From Helopsaltes ochotensis (Eukaryota; Chordata; Aves; Passeriformes; Locustellidae), in NCBI GenBank assembly GCA_013400155.1, contig VXBM01000008.1:124001-188000 (forward strand): a stretch of 64,000 nt of DNA. The letters run 5' to 3'. Shown here one piece after another: positions 13,888 through 25,816 of this stretch. Position numbers and translations under genes: made by a program. The notes beneath the pieces are model-generated. The model was not told the DNA's origin and made no database searches. It saw only the letters and a list, made by a program, of their open reading frames with translations. How positions within the stretch are numbered: position 1 is the stretch's first letter; each line of letters begins with the position of its first letter.

Positions 13888-14028
13888 GGTTGCTCAGAGA
13901 GGCTGGAACTAGGTAAGACCCTGAGAAACCTGATCTGACTTCACAGTCAGATCCACTCTTAGCAGGGAGGTTGAACCAGATGATCTCCAACATTTCCTTC
14001 CCATCTAAAAATCTTCTACGATTACCTG
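13888..14028 (+). mobile_element. CR1 LINE 3' fragment (sense)
   Basis: The segment reads like the terminal part of CR1 in sense orientation: 'ggttgctcagagaggctg', a deletion, 'accctgagaaacctgatct', 'ttagcagggaggttgaacc', 'agatgatctcc', 'ttccttcccat', then a decayed copy of the CR1 terminal octamer region near 'cttctacgatt'. The 5' part is missing, as is normal for CR1. Divergence is high, so this is an old insertion. The adjoining bases 13,850-13,887 may be a more diverged extension. Confidence 0.8.
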
Positions 14029-17000
14029 ATTTTTTTGATAAAACTTGTGTTTTAGTTGAGTTTTTGACTAACGCTTGTTGATCACACAATGTCAACCAGA
14101 AATAAGCTTGCCTGTGTTTACCTTAGTTCATAACTTTTCTCTGTGCAGTAAACCTATTGCCTACTATTTTTTCCATTATTATTTCTCTCTCATACACACC
14201 TCTAAGCACTCCTCTTCCCTACTGTCACAGAAGGAACTCACTTCTCCCAGCATTTCTCTCCCCAGGAGTGATCCTTAGGAAAAAAAAAAAAGAAGATACA
14301 GACTCCCAGTTTAGATGTCAGGTTCAAGACTAAAGAGCAGTTTTTCCCCCTTGCTCCATCCCAGACTAAGTCATTTCCAGTGCCAGGCAGAATCTTAAAG
14401 GTATATTGTGTATTAATGTGTAGAACCTAATTATTCAAAGATTTACAAATTGACTACCTCCTCACAAATTCCTACAAAATGAGGTGCTAGGGAAAAATTC
14501 ATCATGAAAGTTAACACAAGCAATAGTGGTTGTTCATTTTTCCTTTTTTCCCTAGACATCTTTCAGAACATTTCAGAAATATCTGAATGCCTGACACTTC
14601 CTAATCAAGCATCGAGGCAGATAGATACTGTGGGATATTTTTGCTCCAACTGCAAAATATTTACAATGCTATAAGCCACCAAAACCTTAGAGCTACAATG
14701 GGAACTACTCAGTTATCTCAACAAAATAAGGTGTTACCAGCCCTTCCAAAATTAATCCCTTGGTCATTTCCTAAAAATTGATATTACAAAATAACAAACT
14801 AGAGCATAAACTTACATGACAACATACCTGCTATCTAACTTCAAGTACCTATTAGCCATGTAGTGTCAGTCCAAATTAAACCTACATCGAGTCTGACTAG
14901 AATAAAATTTTGTTATGTCTTCATCTAAATATAAACTCTGGATGGAAATGTCTCAAAAGCAGTGGCTTGGCTCACGTGACATTAGCTGTTACGTGAGTTT
15001 TGCCAAATATACCAAACTTCTTTTTGTCTAATAGGGAAACTTCTATTTCCTTCAAAAACAACTGAACTATTTCTCCACAGTTATGGCAGGAATCAGAAAA
15101 ATGTGAGAGAAGCAGATGACGGCTGGATCTCACCACCAGAGGTGAATAGGCAAGGCTGGAAAATAGGATGAGTACTGGCTACATCTTCCCAGTTTCCCAG
15201 CCAAAAGATCTGTAGTAATACAAAGATTAAATAATCCTGCAGCTACTAAGGACATTAATTTAAAAAAGGAATAAAGAGCATAGATGACCTAATACCTAAG
15301 TAAACCCATTCATGCACACTGTCTGAGAACATACTTTGATGTTTGGCTAGGTGTAAGCCACGAGTCACATCACAAACCCATAAACAACAAAAAGTAAAGG
15401 AAACTGTGTGGGTACAGACTGTTCAAGTTGAAATAGGTAGCAATGGCCAAAGATGAAGGAAACAAAATTATCCTAATATAAAATAAAAATCCTAACTCTC
15501 AAAACTTAGTACTACAAGTTAAGAAAATTAACCTTTGAACTTCAATTGCCAAACAAAAACAACAACAGTGGAACTAATACTTAAAACAGACTCAGATTCT
15601 TACTCGGATCTTAATCTTACCATTGTCTGCATTCACACTGAACTTTGCAAGATCCTAGGGGACACAAGCATGAATACAGAAATCAGTTCTAGGAAACCCA
15701 GAGAGAAATTTATTAATGGATTTATGTGAGGCCAAGAAAAACCACAGAGGGTGCACAAATTGTTATCTCCTTGCAGCTTCTTCCAAAGCATATGATCATT
15801 ATTATTGCATTGATGCCAAAAAAACAGGGAGCTATATTTAAACTCCAAAGATGGTATTTGGAGTTCAAAATGCTAATCATATTTACATAGAAAGGGAAGG
15901 GAACACCATAATAACATACATATGAATTTTATTGACTTATTTGTTTTCATTAAAAGCAGATCTTCTCTGTAGCAAAAAAAAAAAAAAACAAACCCTAGAA
16001 GCTTACCAGAAGAGAAAAGCACACAGGGTTGTTTAAAACATGGCAGTTATTTTACCCCACCATGTGCTGTCTTTCAAGCTTCTAGCAGTCAGATGGCTGA
16101 TGGAAAATAAGCACAGTCACTTGTGAGGGCACAAGGAGTTATCAAATAATAAACGTTTTGTCCGATAAAAATGGATTGGTTGTTGTGGCAAAAGAGCAAA
16201 ATTCCTTCCAAAGGTTAGAATGGATTTTTTTTTCCACTGCTTGGAGTGTAGGCTTCCCATTTAAAATATTTTATTTACTAACACAAATAAAATTTGGGCT
16301 TTTTTCCTTGAACACAGTAGTTCATAAGAAAATAAAGTTACAGAAAATCAGCTGACAGCAGATCTGACTTTTTGAAATCTGCTTTATAAATCTCTTCCTT
16401 TTGGTTACTTACTGACAAGAATGATAGAGATGAGTATGTCCTGAGCAAAATAAAAAAAAAAAAGTAATTTGGATGCCATGATGATCTTAGCTTCAGATTT
16501 TATACATTAAATTTCTAGTAGATCTGAAAAGCCTTATTAACAAAAAATATAGCCCAAGAGACGAAAAAGCAAGATCAGTTCAGGGAACTGATAAGGGAAT
16601 GAATTTACCTGAATAAATAATAAATGGAGGGATGTCCTTTCTCTCCTGAATATTTAAAGCTTTTTGAATTGAGCAGGTCAGAAGACTTAAGTGTCATTTA
16701 CCAGAATTACCCAATTTTAACTTCAGCAATACCTACCAACATGACTGTTCAGTCTCTTATCAATTAAGTCAGCCATAAATGAGGCTGTAAGTGGCTATAA
16801 AGTGAAAGTACCTGCTGAAATCAATTATACCGTATGTACACAACCATTAACAAAGCTGACTGCAGTCCCCCACTCTTGAAGGCACTAATGGCAGAGCCAA
16901 TGTACAGTATCTCCCACTTTTCCTTCTTCAGAGACTGGGCACTGCAATCCCATCTCAGCTGTTTTCTTTCTAATATGGTTTCTCAAGGAAATGAGGCTTG

Positions 17001-20000
17001 TGCAGACAGACTGTCTGTCGCTGTAGCTGTCTGTCTCCCCAGGGACTTCGAGTTTCAGCCAAACTTACAGAGGAACAGAAGTCTCAGACATAATGTTAGA
17101 CCAACAAGCTTCATAGAAATAATCACTGGGTAAAGGAGAAGTAACAAGCAAATGCTCTGACTGTGGGAAGAAGAACCAAGCAAGTGAATGTGAGATTTTT
17201 AGCTTTACTGGAGACTCCATCTGGACAGGATACCCAGCAGATGCTTTATTCATACAAAAATCTTCAATAGGAATTTGTAATCAAGTGCAAATGCAAAGAT
17301 TTTAAAAAAAGTTTTCTTGTTTCAGGATTTGAAATAAATAACTGGTTTTGTCGGAATATTCAAATGATAATAGAAAAAAACAGGGAGACAGAAAGGTAAG
17401 TGTTTACCATCCGCTCTCTCATGCTCCCAAACATTTCTGCTTTACTTAATGTTACTGGAGGTGGTGAGTAAAGCAATGGATTGTGGAAGCTTCTCATTCC
17501 AGCATAATGGTGTTTTTCTACAAACAAAAAGATGCTTCTCTCCTTCATTTGTTGGGTAGTCATTTTTCAAAATACTCTTTTCCTCCACTTTAAAATCAGT
17601 CTCAAGTTCTAGACACATCGATTTGTTTTCAGATACATTTGAAGTTCAAAGTATAAGCTGTCCTGAAATATTTTCTGATTATTCTGAATATATTACTTTT
17701 TCTCAGTTCTCCATTTTTCAAAACCCAGGTGCTCAGATGCTATCAGCCATTCGGGTGTTTTGGAAATTAATTCCTATTAGAGAAGACCACAACCTCAACT
17801 GAGTACACTGACAAGAATATGTTCTTGAATTTACTCTTAATAAAAATGTATTCATTTATATAGAGGCATTAACCACTATTTTGAAACTGGGATATGATCA
17901 AAGCCATAATCATGTCTCATAACTTTTGTCAGATCATATGCCTCAAAACATAACCAAATTTTAAAAAAAAACAAAAACAAAACAAACCACATTGTTTTTT
18001 AAATTGGTATTTCCCTTCTAAAAATATCAGAGTTTAAAGCACCCCTTACTATGAACTTAGTCTAAAACCAAGATGCTAGATGCTGATTCTGATTTCTACC
18101 TCTGCACAAGACATAAGCAAGACTGAGACAGCAGGACAGGATTTCTGCAAACACAAGTATACTACAGAGCAAAATCTGAAGTGGGTGAGAAGCATGCTCC
18201 ATGTGAGGGGTCACCCCAGCATTCCCAAAGGCAAACAAGAAGGCAGTACATGGTCATTATGAAGATGCATATGGACATACATTATGGAGTTGCTGCAGTG
18301 GACCGTGTTGGTTTATGGTTGTAACAAAAAGAATAAGCAGCATAATGAACATGAGTCTGCATACAAACAAAATTCTTCCCTTACAGTCACCCTCTCTGCT
18401 TTCAAGATGCATGGTTGTGAATAATGGGCAATGTGTCCTTTTATTTCAAGATGATATATTGCCTAAAGAAATAAGTGCAGAAGCTGCCTTCATGTCCAGG
18501 ATCTTAGTGACAGTTCTGAACAGACTTTTCCTTATACCCTTTTTTTTTCCAAAAGCAATTCATATTAATGGATGGTTGTGCCCATCCCTGTTAATATTGA
18601 AGCAAAGTCAGAGCAGTTTTAGCTTGGATTACTATATATCATAAAAGCCTTTGCAAAGTAGGCATTGTTCACCAAAGTAACATACTATTTTATTTCTTTC
18701 CTACTCAGCTTTCCTGTGTTATTTGTCAGCCACTTGTTAAAAGGACACAGGCTGGGTGAAAGGCGTCATAATTGTTAGGATATTTGATTTCTTCTATTAC
18801 AAAATGTAAAAATAAAACATTGGTTTTACATCTCATAAAATGTATTTCTGTAGATTTGCAGAAAGGAGTCATAAGGAGTTACAGATCTTTAACTCTCTTT
18901 TGAAGGAATTTGTGTCAGAAACTTGCGTGTCCTTTTCAGACATGTAGCTGCACCCCCACACACACCCTGAGCAAACTCACATCACTGCTGTACTAGATCT
19001 GGTGACTTTGTGTCAGCCTGGAGAATCCTGTGGCACAGTGATCTGATGTTCCATACATTGATCTCAGAAGGGAGGCCCACAGCTGACACCTTGGGGAGCA
19101 GGAGATGCGGAGGAAGGCTGTACTGATCTTCTAGACGGGCTTTTTAATTGCTTTTATTCTTTTTCTTTTTTTTTTTTTTTTCTATGCAATGCACCACATT
19201 CTGTGCTTCCTCCCACTCTGCAAATCCAGGCACACTCACCTGACAGATCATGTTTAAGACTGACCATTCATGATCTGCCATATTCAGCATAAGGGGTCTT
19301 GGAATGAGAAAATGTGCAGAAAAGCACCATGAAAAGTATGAGGGGGAGCAGGACGTAGGAGCCAATTAAATGAGTCACACACTCAAATATAAGAAACTTC
19401 AAGAACCTTCTCAATCTCCTACCAGTGCTGCCTATCCACAAAATGGGTTTGAACTATAACTCCTGATAAATACAGACACTCTAGTGCTGTATCTATGAAC
19501 AATTAAAGCTGAGAGGGAGATTGTCCATCTTCCTTTACCTCATGACTGATATTACAAATGTAGAGTACTCTCAAATACTTTATATATTGTTGTGGTGTAG
19601 TAGCCATGTTTCATTAGAAAATCCACTCGCATGTTCTCTCTTTAGAAAATATTTTACAGTTACTGTAGGACGTCACTACATTCCATTATAATGTAAAATG
19701 AATCTGGTGTTCTAAAAAGATTCCCTGCTTTATTTTGGATATATGAGAGAGACATAGTGTTCCAAGAAATAAGTAATGCCTGAGGGCATCCAAAATCATC
19801 TTTTAAAGTCCATTACCCAGGTTTATTTGCATAAAGAACTGCATTTTAAAGGTTAAGTTACCTGTTATCATAGAAAAGGTACTATACTGCTTTAAAATAG
19901 ACTGCTCAAGGCCATAACAAATTACTTCCCCAAATGTCCTTACTTTTAAACGCTCAATTCAGTGAACCAATAGCTTACTGTTAATTTGTAACATTTTCTC

Positions 20001-21103
20001 AAGTTCTGCCTAGGGAAAAGAAAATGAAAATAAATTATCCTCCAGTGCTTAACAATGCTTCCTTGCATATAAATACGTTCTGAAGATTTACTGCTACTGT
20101 CTAACAAGGTCTTTGGGTGTTTTTGAGATCCACAAATTCAAAGATTTGTGGACCCTAAAAATCCACAAGGCCCACAAAGCCACTGACACCACCATTTTTC
20201 CAAACTTTGATTTCAAGAGCAGATCTATCTCAAAATAAGAAGTCATCTCAGAATGTTCATTTATTTCTCATTCATATATGAACACATATATGAAACACAC
20301 CTTTGAAACACATGAAACACACCTTTGCAGGGAGAATATCTCAGTTTAAGCTCTTTAAGTGTTTTAGAAATTATCTAGGACATAAAATGCATGTTCAGTA
20401 AGTTATACACAAACTTGTTGGTGCCAGCACACAGCAAGTAAAGTAAATCAATTTGATAAACAGAGATATTTAAGATGTATCTCATGATATTTTTCCTATC
20501 TTTCGTCTTACAAAATCCTTGAGAAAACAAAGACATCAGGGAGGACAAGTAACAATTTGCAAGTAACAGCAAATCTGCCAAACTGAGAAACCAATATTTT
20601 GAGTACTAAAGAGAAATTTGAACATAGAACGGGCCAGAAGTCAGGGCTATATCAACAAATAAAAGTAGTATAAAGATTTTTGTTTCTGAAATATACACAC
20701 TCCTAATGAGAAGCTTAACTTAACATTGGCCATTCTTACTCCCTTTTCAACAGTACTTACCAGTTGATGGCAATTCTGAGGATAGAATGGGAAAAGATGG
20801 AACTGGTGGACAGGTAATGCCTTCAAATATACCCTTTAGACCTGCAGAGCTATGAAAGTGAAAACAGGGAGCAACAGCATATGTCTGAGTGACAGGAAGA
20901 AAAGTCAGTTCTGAATGCCTAAGAATGAAGAGTGAGGAACCACTTGTCCAGGTACGGAATACAATCTTCTCACATCCTCACACTGGTCTAAAAACTCTCT
21001 TTCTTTGTCCTTAGTCTAATAAATAGCATTCATTCTATGTGGGAGTAAAAAATGAGATTTTCATCAGGGAAAAAAAAAAAAGATTCTGGTTTCTTGGAGC
21101 AGT
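14029..21103. other. AT-rich non-genic DNA
   Basis: About 7 kb without a recognised gene. Contents seen are short homopolymers (A-runs near 14,280, 15,974 and 16,450; T-run at 19,167-19,181) and a 22-bp tandem duplication at 20,290-20,327. Open frames reach about 109 codons (18,315-18,644), none with recognisable domains. Confidence 0.5.
20290..20327. repeat. 22-bp tandem duplication
   Basis: The unit atgaaacacacctttgaaac plus ac is followed directly by a second partial copy (atgaaacacacctttg). A related short copy (atgaacacatat) lies just upstream. Confidence 0.85.
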
Positions 21104-21160
21104 TTGGTGAGTAGTGTCCTGGGTGAAGCTTGGTGAGTAGTTGTTCTCAGGGTGAAGCTT
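21104..21160. repeat. Imperfect tandem duplication next to a CR1
   Basis: The unit starts ttggtgagtagt and ends gggtgaagc; it occurs at 21104-21129 and again at 21130-21160, the second with a few inserted bases. It lies 28 bases before the CR1 terminus and may predate or accompany that insertion. Confidence 0.85.
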
Positions 21161-21187
21161 CAAACTGGTTGGAAAGCAGAGCCAAAA

Positions 21188-21809
21188 GGAATCATGGAAT
21201 GATTAAGGTTGGAAAAGACCTAAAAAATCATTGAGTTCAACCTTTGACCCAACACGATCATGATAACTAAACTACAGCATTGAGTGTCATCTCCAGGTGT
21301 TTCTTGAACACGTCTAAGGTTGGTGACTCCACTGCCTTCCTGGGTGATGTTTAACCACCCTTTCAGGGAAGAAATTGTTCCTTATGTCCAATCTGAACCT
21401 CCCTCAGTGCAGCTTGAGGCCACGTCCTCTCATCCTGTCACTAGTTGCCTGGTAGAAGAGATGGGCCCCCACCTGGACACAGCCTCCTTTCAATTGCTTA
21501 TAGAGAGTGGAGGCCTCTCCTGAGCCTCCTTTTTCCCATGCTAAACAACACCAGTTCCCTTAGCCACTCCTCATATCATTTACTCTCTTGACCCTTCACC
21601 AGCCTCATTGCCCTTCCCCACACTCACTCCATTACCTCAATGTCTTTCTTGAATGGAGGGGCTCAAAACTGGACACAGGATTTGAGGTGTGGCCTCACCA
21701 AGTTTAGAGGGGCAATCAACCGCCCTGGTCCTGCTGGCCACAAGCCAGGATGCCATTGGCCTTCTTGGCCAGCTGGGCACACACTGGCTCATGTTCAGCC
21801 ACTGTCACC
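21188..21809 (-). mobile_element. CR1 LINE, 5'-truncated, antisense
   Basis: This is the clearest repeat in the window. The + strand begins 'aatcatggaatgatt', the reverse complement of the CR1 3' terminus, followed by 'aaggttggaaaagacct', 'ccaggtgtttcttgaacac', 'actccactgccttcctggg', 'ttccttatgtccaatctgaa', 'cctcctttcaattgctta', 'ggggctcaaaactggacaca' and 'gccattggccttcttggcca'. About 620 bases of the element survive. It is cut off at its 5' side at about 21,809, where a different repeat begins. CR1 copies retrotranspose by target-primed reverse transcription and usually lack 5' sequence. The open frames here are decayed remnants. Confidence 0.95.
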
Positions 21810-22109
21810 TGTCACGGTAGGACACGAAATAGATTGACTCCATATAGTTGTCAGAAGAGAAAGAAGGCTTTATTTACAATTCCAACAGTTTCTCTTATGA
21901 CATGCTGCGCTAAGATCCCAGGATCTTGCCCACCCTCAGCCTATTAATGGGGGTAGAAATGCTGAGAGACAGGGTTGATGCTGTGCCAGTGCTGCTCAGC
22001 TCGTAGCCAAAGCACTGGAGTGTTATCAACACCTTTCTAGCTACCAAAGCAAAGACCAGCACTGTGAGGGCATCTGTGGGGAAAATGAACTCCATCTCAG
22101 CCAGACCCA
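21810..22109 (-). mobile_element. Avian ERV solo-LTR-like fragment (antisense)
   Basis: The block abuts the CR1. On the + strand it starts TG and could end CA at 22,109. It contains 'ctttatttacaattcc' near its left part and, near the right, the phrases 'gtgttatcaacacc' and 'gaaaatgaactcc' followed by 'atctcagccagaccca'. That order is characteristic of reverse-complemented avian ERVL-type LTRs as I remember them. No target-site duplication was found: the flanks (tcacc and tccct) differ. No retroviral coding sequence is present. It is an old, non-functional copy, probably a solo LTR. The family name needs a repeat-library search. Confidence 0.55.
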
Positions 22110-25099
22110 TCCCTGCTTTTTGTTCTTTCCACCCCCTGAGGTATTGCAGGATTCCCAGGGTCACACAGACAGGGCAGAGGACACGTTCTGCCTCTGGGCA
22201 TGCCAAAAGTGTTAGAGCCTCGACAGGACTAAGCATGTGTGCTTGTGTCTCACAGCCAAGTCCAGACAGGATCCATGGCCCACACGTTTGCCACTAAGGG
22301 ACTTGGACCACTAGCTGTTGTCAAACTGGTATAGACTTTACTGAAAATATTTGTGCCAGCTGGGGGAAGAGGACTCCCCTCAGGTACTCACAAATCTGTG
22401 TTTAAGTCCTTGTGCAACTTGCCCCCCTTCTTCTGGGGGTTCAGAGTTCATGCAGAAGGATTGCAGGCCACCTCTTCCAGCTCACTGAAGTACCCTAACC
22501 CCCACATTGGACTTACACTGAAAGAGAATTAATTCAGGATGGAGAGAGGGGAATCACAAAAAAAAACCTAAAAAAACCAAACACCAACAACAATGGAATA
22601 TGACTCTCTGACCCTTATTACTGTGTGCTATCTAATGGCTAAAATGTATGCAACCAGGAGTTAAACTGGAAGCTGGAAATCTTTATTCCTGCATGAGCAC
22701 TATGGCAGAAAAATTATACCCCTTGCCAGATGCAGAGTGTAAGAGGAGAGGAGGAGGAGGATACTCCTTTCTTCCATATCCCCCCTTCTAGTTAATCTCT
22801 AGCCCAGTAGTTGCATTGCTAGTCATGAAGATATTGTAAACTCCCTGTAGCCAAATGGCTTTTGAAAAAGTCTTTTAATGATCAATTTCATTATATAACT
22901 GTAATAAATTTGTGGTTTAAATAAAGAAACTTAGCATTGAAGATACTAGAGGCATTTCTGTATTTGTGGGGGCTTTCGAGGTGAAAGATCACATGGTAAA
23001 TATTGTTATTAAAAGACCTTTCAAGCCCCATCAGTCAGTCCAGCTATGCACAGGATGTGAAAACAAGCACTGAAAAGCTTCCACTCTAATAGATTGTTTG
23101 GTGCATGGGCAGGGAAACACAGGCAGGATCCTGATGGTTTCATAAGGAGCGGAAAGCTATCAGCAATTCTCTACAATAAGAATCTCTATTGGTGATGCCA
23201 GAAACCTCACATTTGTACAGATTATCCAAAGAGAGGTTTTACATCCTAATTAATATACTGTCAGCTTCCCACAGCTTGTGCCCATGTATGATCAACAAAG
23301 ATTTTGGAGAGGTACTGTTTTCACATCAGTGTAATTTGGTAGAGGAAAGATAAATACCAATTGTTCTCACCCAAATTAGATTTTAAAAAGCAATCTTCCT
23401 TCTAATTTAGTATATAACTAGTGACAAAAGCACCTTTATGTTGTGAAATAGCACAAAGTGTTAGATTGCATCATGCCGGTTCAAATTTGTCAGCATTCAG
23501 TAGGAATGAAGAATTTCTGGGCTTACAACCAGCTGTTTGCAGACTTACAAGAATCCTGTGGTTCTGAACTCCTTTCAGACCGTTCGATACATCCCTTGAT
23601 CGTGATTTCTCTGCAAAGTCTGCTTATTGGCAGACGGCCTCTCCTCGTAAGATGAGCAGCTCATGAAAGGATGGTCACAACTCCCATCAATTTTTCGAGC
23701 ATCCGGGCCCTGAGATCTCCAATATAAAAAGCAGATCCCAGTCAGCATTAATCAGAAAAATAAAATTGGAAATCAAAATTCTAATTGCATTAAGTACTGA
23801 ACTTCACTTTGATCTGGATCCTGCCTTCCCCTGAACAATTATTACTATGTTCAGATCTCATGGCTGGAATCTAAATAACTTAGCTACAAGCAGTACTGTC
23901 ACACCTACCAGTCCTCCAGTCTTACTGAGGTCTGAACAAGCTGCAATAAAAATCCTTAATCTTTTAAAAGCAGTTTACTTCAATCAAAGTGTGCGCAAAA
24001 CTCACAAATGGACAGCTACTCCATATGCTAACACAAGGAATTTTCATTCCATAAGTAAGTCTTTAGGAAGAATTCAGGCTCAGCCTTTTCAGTTTTGAAA
24101 GGAGGGGAAGGAAGACTACAAAAGTGATTACCCTTTTCCTCAGACTGTATTGGTAATGTGATCAACTTAAATTTCACCCAGTATTTTGTAGTATCAAGGT
24201 CATCAGGAAAGTTGAATGGTTTAATCTAAATGAAAACAAGCTTCTTTAAACAAATGAATATTCCAATGGAGAGTCTGAAATAAATCAGTGTTCAATTGAT
24301 AACCTCAGGATTGAAATTACTTCAGTGCTGTATAGCCTAACTGCATAGAAATTCAGCACAAAATAAACACTCTTACTACATGGATAAAAAGCTGATTTTT
24401 TATGATAAGGAGGTGCTCAAAAAGTCTTTTAAATCAATAGCAGTATCACTTGTATCTCATCAGGCTTTGATCTAAATTGAATCAGATCTTTAACATATAC
24501 CTTGTACTATACTAAAGAATTTTAGTTTGCCTGTAGGGTGAATTCTACGACAAGGAAGTCTTTTAGCTTTATATGTAGCCACGAACCCTCATATTAAAAA
24601 ACACTTTGCTATGTGCCCTTAAAAGAAAAGGGTGATTTGCAGCAGTTTTAATATGCAAGCCCATTTGCTGAGAACTATTCTATGAACTGTATGTCTCGAT
24701 GACAATAAACCACGATGTTTGTTATTTGCTAAAGCAGCCTATGTTCAGTTTCCATCTCTAAATGTAGGGTACTCTAAATTATGATGGAAATGTCGTGAGA
24801 AACTTGGCCGGGGGAGGTTAAAACCGGTGTTTAACAGAAGTGTGTTCTTTGGCTTTCAGCAGCAGCTTTGCTTCTTCATGATTTGGTCACACTTCTCAAT
24901 TTGAGTTGCAGCATTTCTCCTACAGATTCCATGGTCAAGAGAATACCTGTACATGGCAATTAATTTCAGATAACGCCTTTTATCATTTGACAGGCTCCTC
25001 TGCTCTGATCAAAGCCTAGTCTACTACGGAGCTTCCGTGGGGTTTGACCATTTAATTAACCGGAGGACGATTTCTAGAGCTGACACAAAGCCCTTTACA
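22110..25099. other. Non-genic DNA upstream of the CpG island
   Basis: No gene was recognised. A 23,440-23,720 patch carries more CG dinucleotides than its surroundings, including several around 23,580-23,605 and 23,695-23,705, and could be a regulatory element. Nearer the island, at 25,007-25,014, gatcaaag is the reverse complement of a LEF/TCF core, which by itself is weak evidence. Distal promoter or enhancer function is inference. Confidence 0.4.
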
Positions 25100-25282
25100 T
25101 TTATCCGCGCCTTAAGAACACCCCGCGATTCCATCTCCGCTCACGGGGAGTTTTGATGCATTTTTAACGAGGAACAGTGTCTTCGTCTGCGCCCTCCCCA
25201 GAAGAGAGCTTCCCCGGGCACTCTGCCCCCCGGCCCGGCCGTCGAGGAGCGGCCGGCGGGCCGGGCTGGTGCGCAGCGCAGG

Positions 25283-25367
25283 NNNNNNNNNNNNNNNNNN
25301 NNNNNNNNNNNNNNNNNNNNNNNNNNNNNNNNNNNNNNNNNNNNNNNNNNNNNNNNNNNNNNNNNNN
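25283..25367. other. Assembly gap (85 N)
   Basis: There are 85 undetermined bases inside the most GC-rich part of the CpG island, flanked by GCGCAGCGCAGG on the left and CCCCCGGGCAGCG on the right. Avian GC-rich promoters are commonly lost from short-read assemblies. The true missing length is unknown, and upstream promoter elements or part of a divergent first exon may be hidden. Confidence 0.99.
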
Positions 25368-25381
25368 CCCCCGGGCAGCGA

Positions 25382-25396
25382 GGGGCGGGGCGGGGG
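25382..25396. promoter_or_regulatory. Overlapping Sp1/KLF GC boxes
   Basis: Two overlapping GGGGCGGGG-type motifs lie just right of the gap, about 145 bases upstream of the TATA-like site. GC boxes bind Sp1/KLF factors and are typical of CpG-island promoters. Presence of the motif is seen; use is inferred. Confidence 0.55.
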
Positions 25397-25537
25397 CAGC
25401 GCCGCGCTCCTCCCCCGGGGCACCGACGGCTCCGTCCCGCTGCCGCGGAAGCTCCCGGGAGGGCGTCGGGGCAAGCGGCGTGGGGTCGGGTCGGGTGCAG
25501 CGCGGCGGGGGAGACCGGGAGGGCGTAGGCAGGAGGG

Positions 25538-25546
25538 CATAAAAAC
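25538..25546 (+). promoter_or_regulatory. TATA-like element (cataaaaac)
   Basis: An isolated ATAAAA appears within otherwise GC-rich sequence, about 280 bases upstream of a candidate splice donor. If it acts as a TATA box, transcription would start near 25,570. The motif deviates from TATAAA at the first position (CATAAAAA), so it could be coincidental. Confidence 0.35.
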
Positions 25547-25738
25547 CCGCTGTGTCGCCGCTGTGACTGGAGCCTCCTGTCTTCCCTGCTCACCCGCGGC
25601 CGGTGCCGAGCTCCGGGCCTCAGCTCCATTCCCGGGGGCAGCGGGTCAGCACTGCCTGCGTCCGCGGGGGAGCGCAGCGGAGCCGCTGCCGCGCTCCCGG
25701 CGTCCCGCAACTTCCCCCGGAGCCCAGCGGAGCGCGGC

Positions 25739-25795
25739 ATGCGGGGCAGGGGCTGGAGGCGGCGGCGGGGCCGGCATCGCGCTCCCCGGACATGA
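25739..25795 (+). other. Upstream ORF 1 in the predicted AMIGO2 leader (18 codons)
   Basis: An ATG at 25,739 opens 18 codons (MRGRGWRRRRGRHRAPRT) and ends at TGA 25,793-25,795. The Arg/Gly-rich product reflects the GC-rich DNA and probably has no function as a peptide. Its stop overlaps the next ATG as ATGA at 25,792-25,795. If the exon is transcribed, this frame could tune translation of the downstream frames. Confidence 0.3.
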
Positions 25796-25816
25796 AGCGG
25801 CCATCGGGAGCTCCAG
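25792..25816 (+). other. Upstream ORF 2, first-exon part
   Basis: An ATG at 25,792-25,794 starts eight full codons (MKRPSGAP) plus one base before the donor. Joined to the acceptor at 32,459 the frame remains open for 19 more codons and ends at TGA 32,527-32,529, which leaves two bases before the AMIGO2 ATG. This depends entirely on the predicted splice. Confidence 0.3.

Larger units (their letters stand above)
25570..25816 (+). other. AMIGO2: Predicted AMIGO2 non-coding first exon
   Basis: AMIGO-family genes keep the whole coding sequence in one terminal exon, preceded by one or more leader exons (known for the family). A candidate leader exon here would start about 30 bases after the TATA-like site and end at the donor CAG|GTAACG (GT at 25,817-25,818). 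It would contain two overlapping upstream reading frames. The +5 C makes the donor sub-optimal. Alternatives include GCG|GTGAGG with GT at 26,235-26,236. The 5' end and the choice of donor are inferred, and RNA data could place an additional exon in the 6.6-kb intron. Confidence 0.35.

Noticed and set aside
14965..14997. E-box-containing inverted repeat (ctcacgt ... acgtgag)
   Set aside because: Arms of only 7 bases with a 13-base spacer are expected by chance in this amount of sequence.
21320..21947. Overlapping 65-67-codon + strand frames at 21.3-21.9 kb
   Set aside because: They are antisense readings of the CR1 and of the adjacent LTR-like block.
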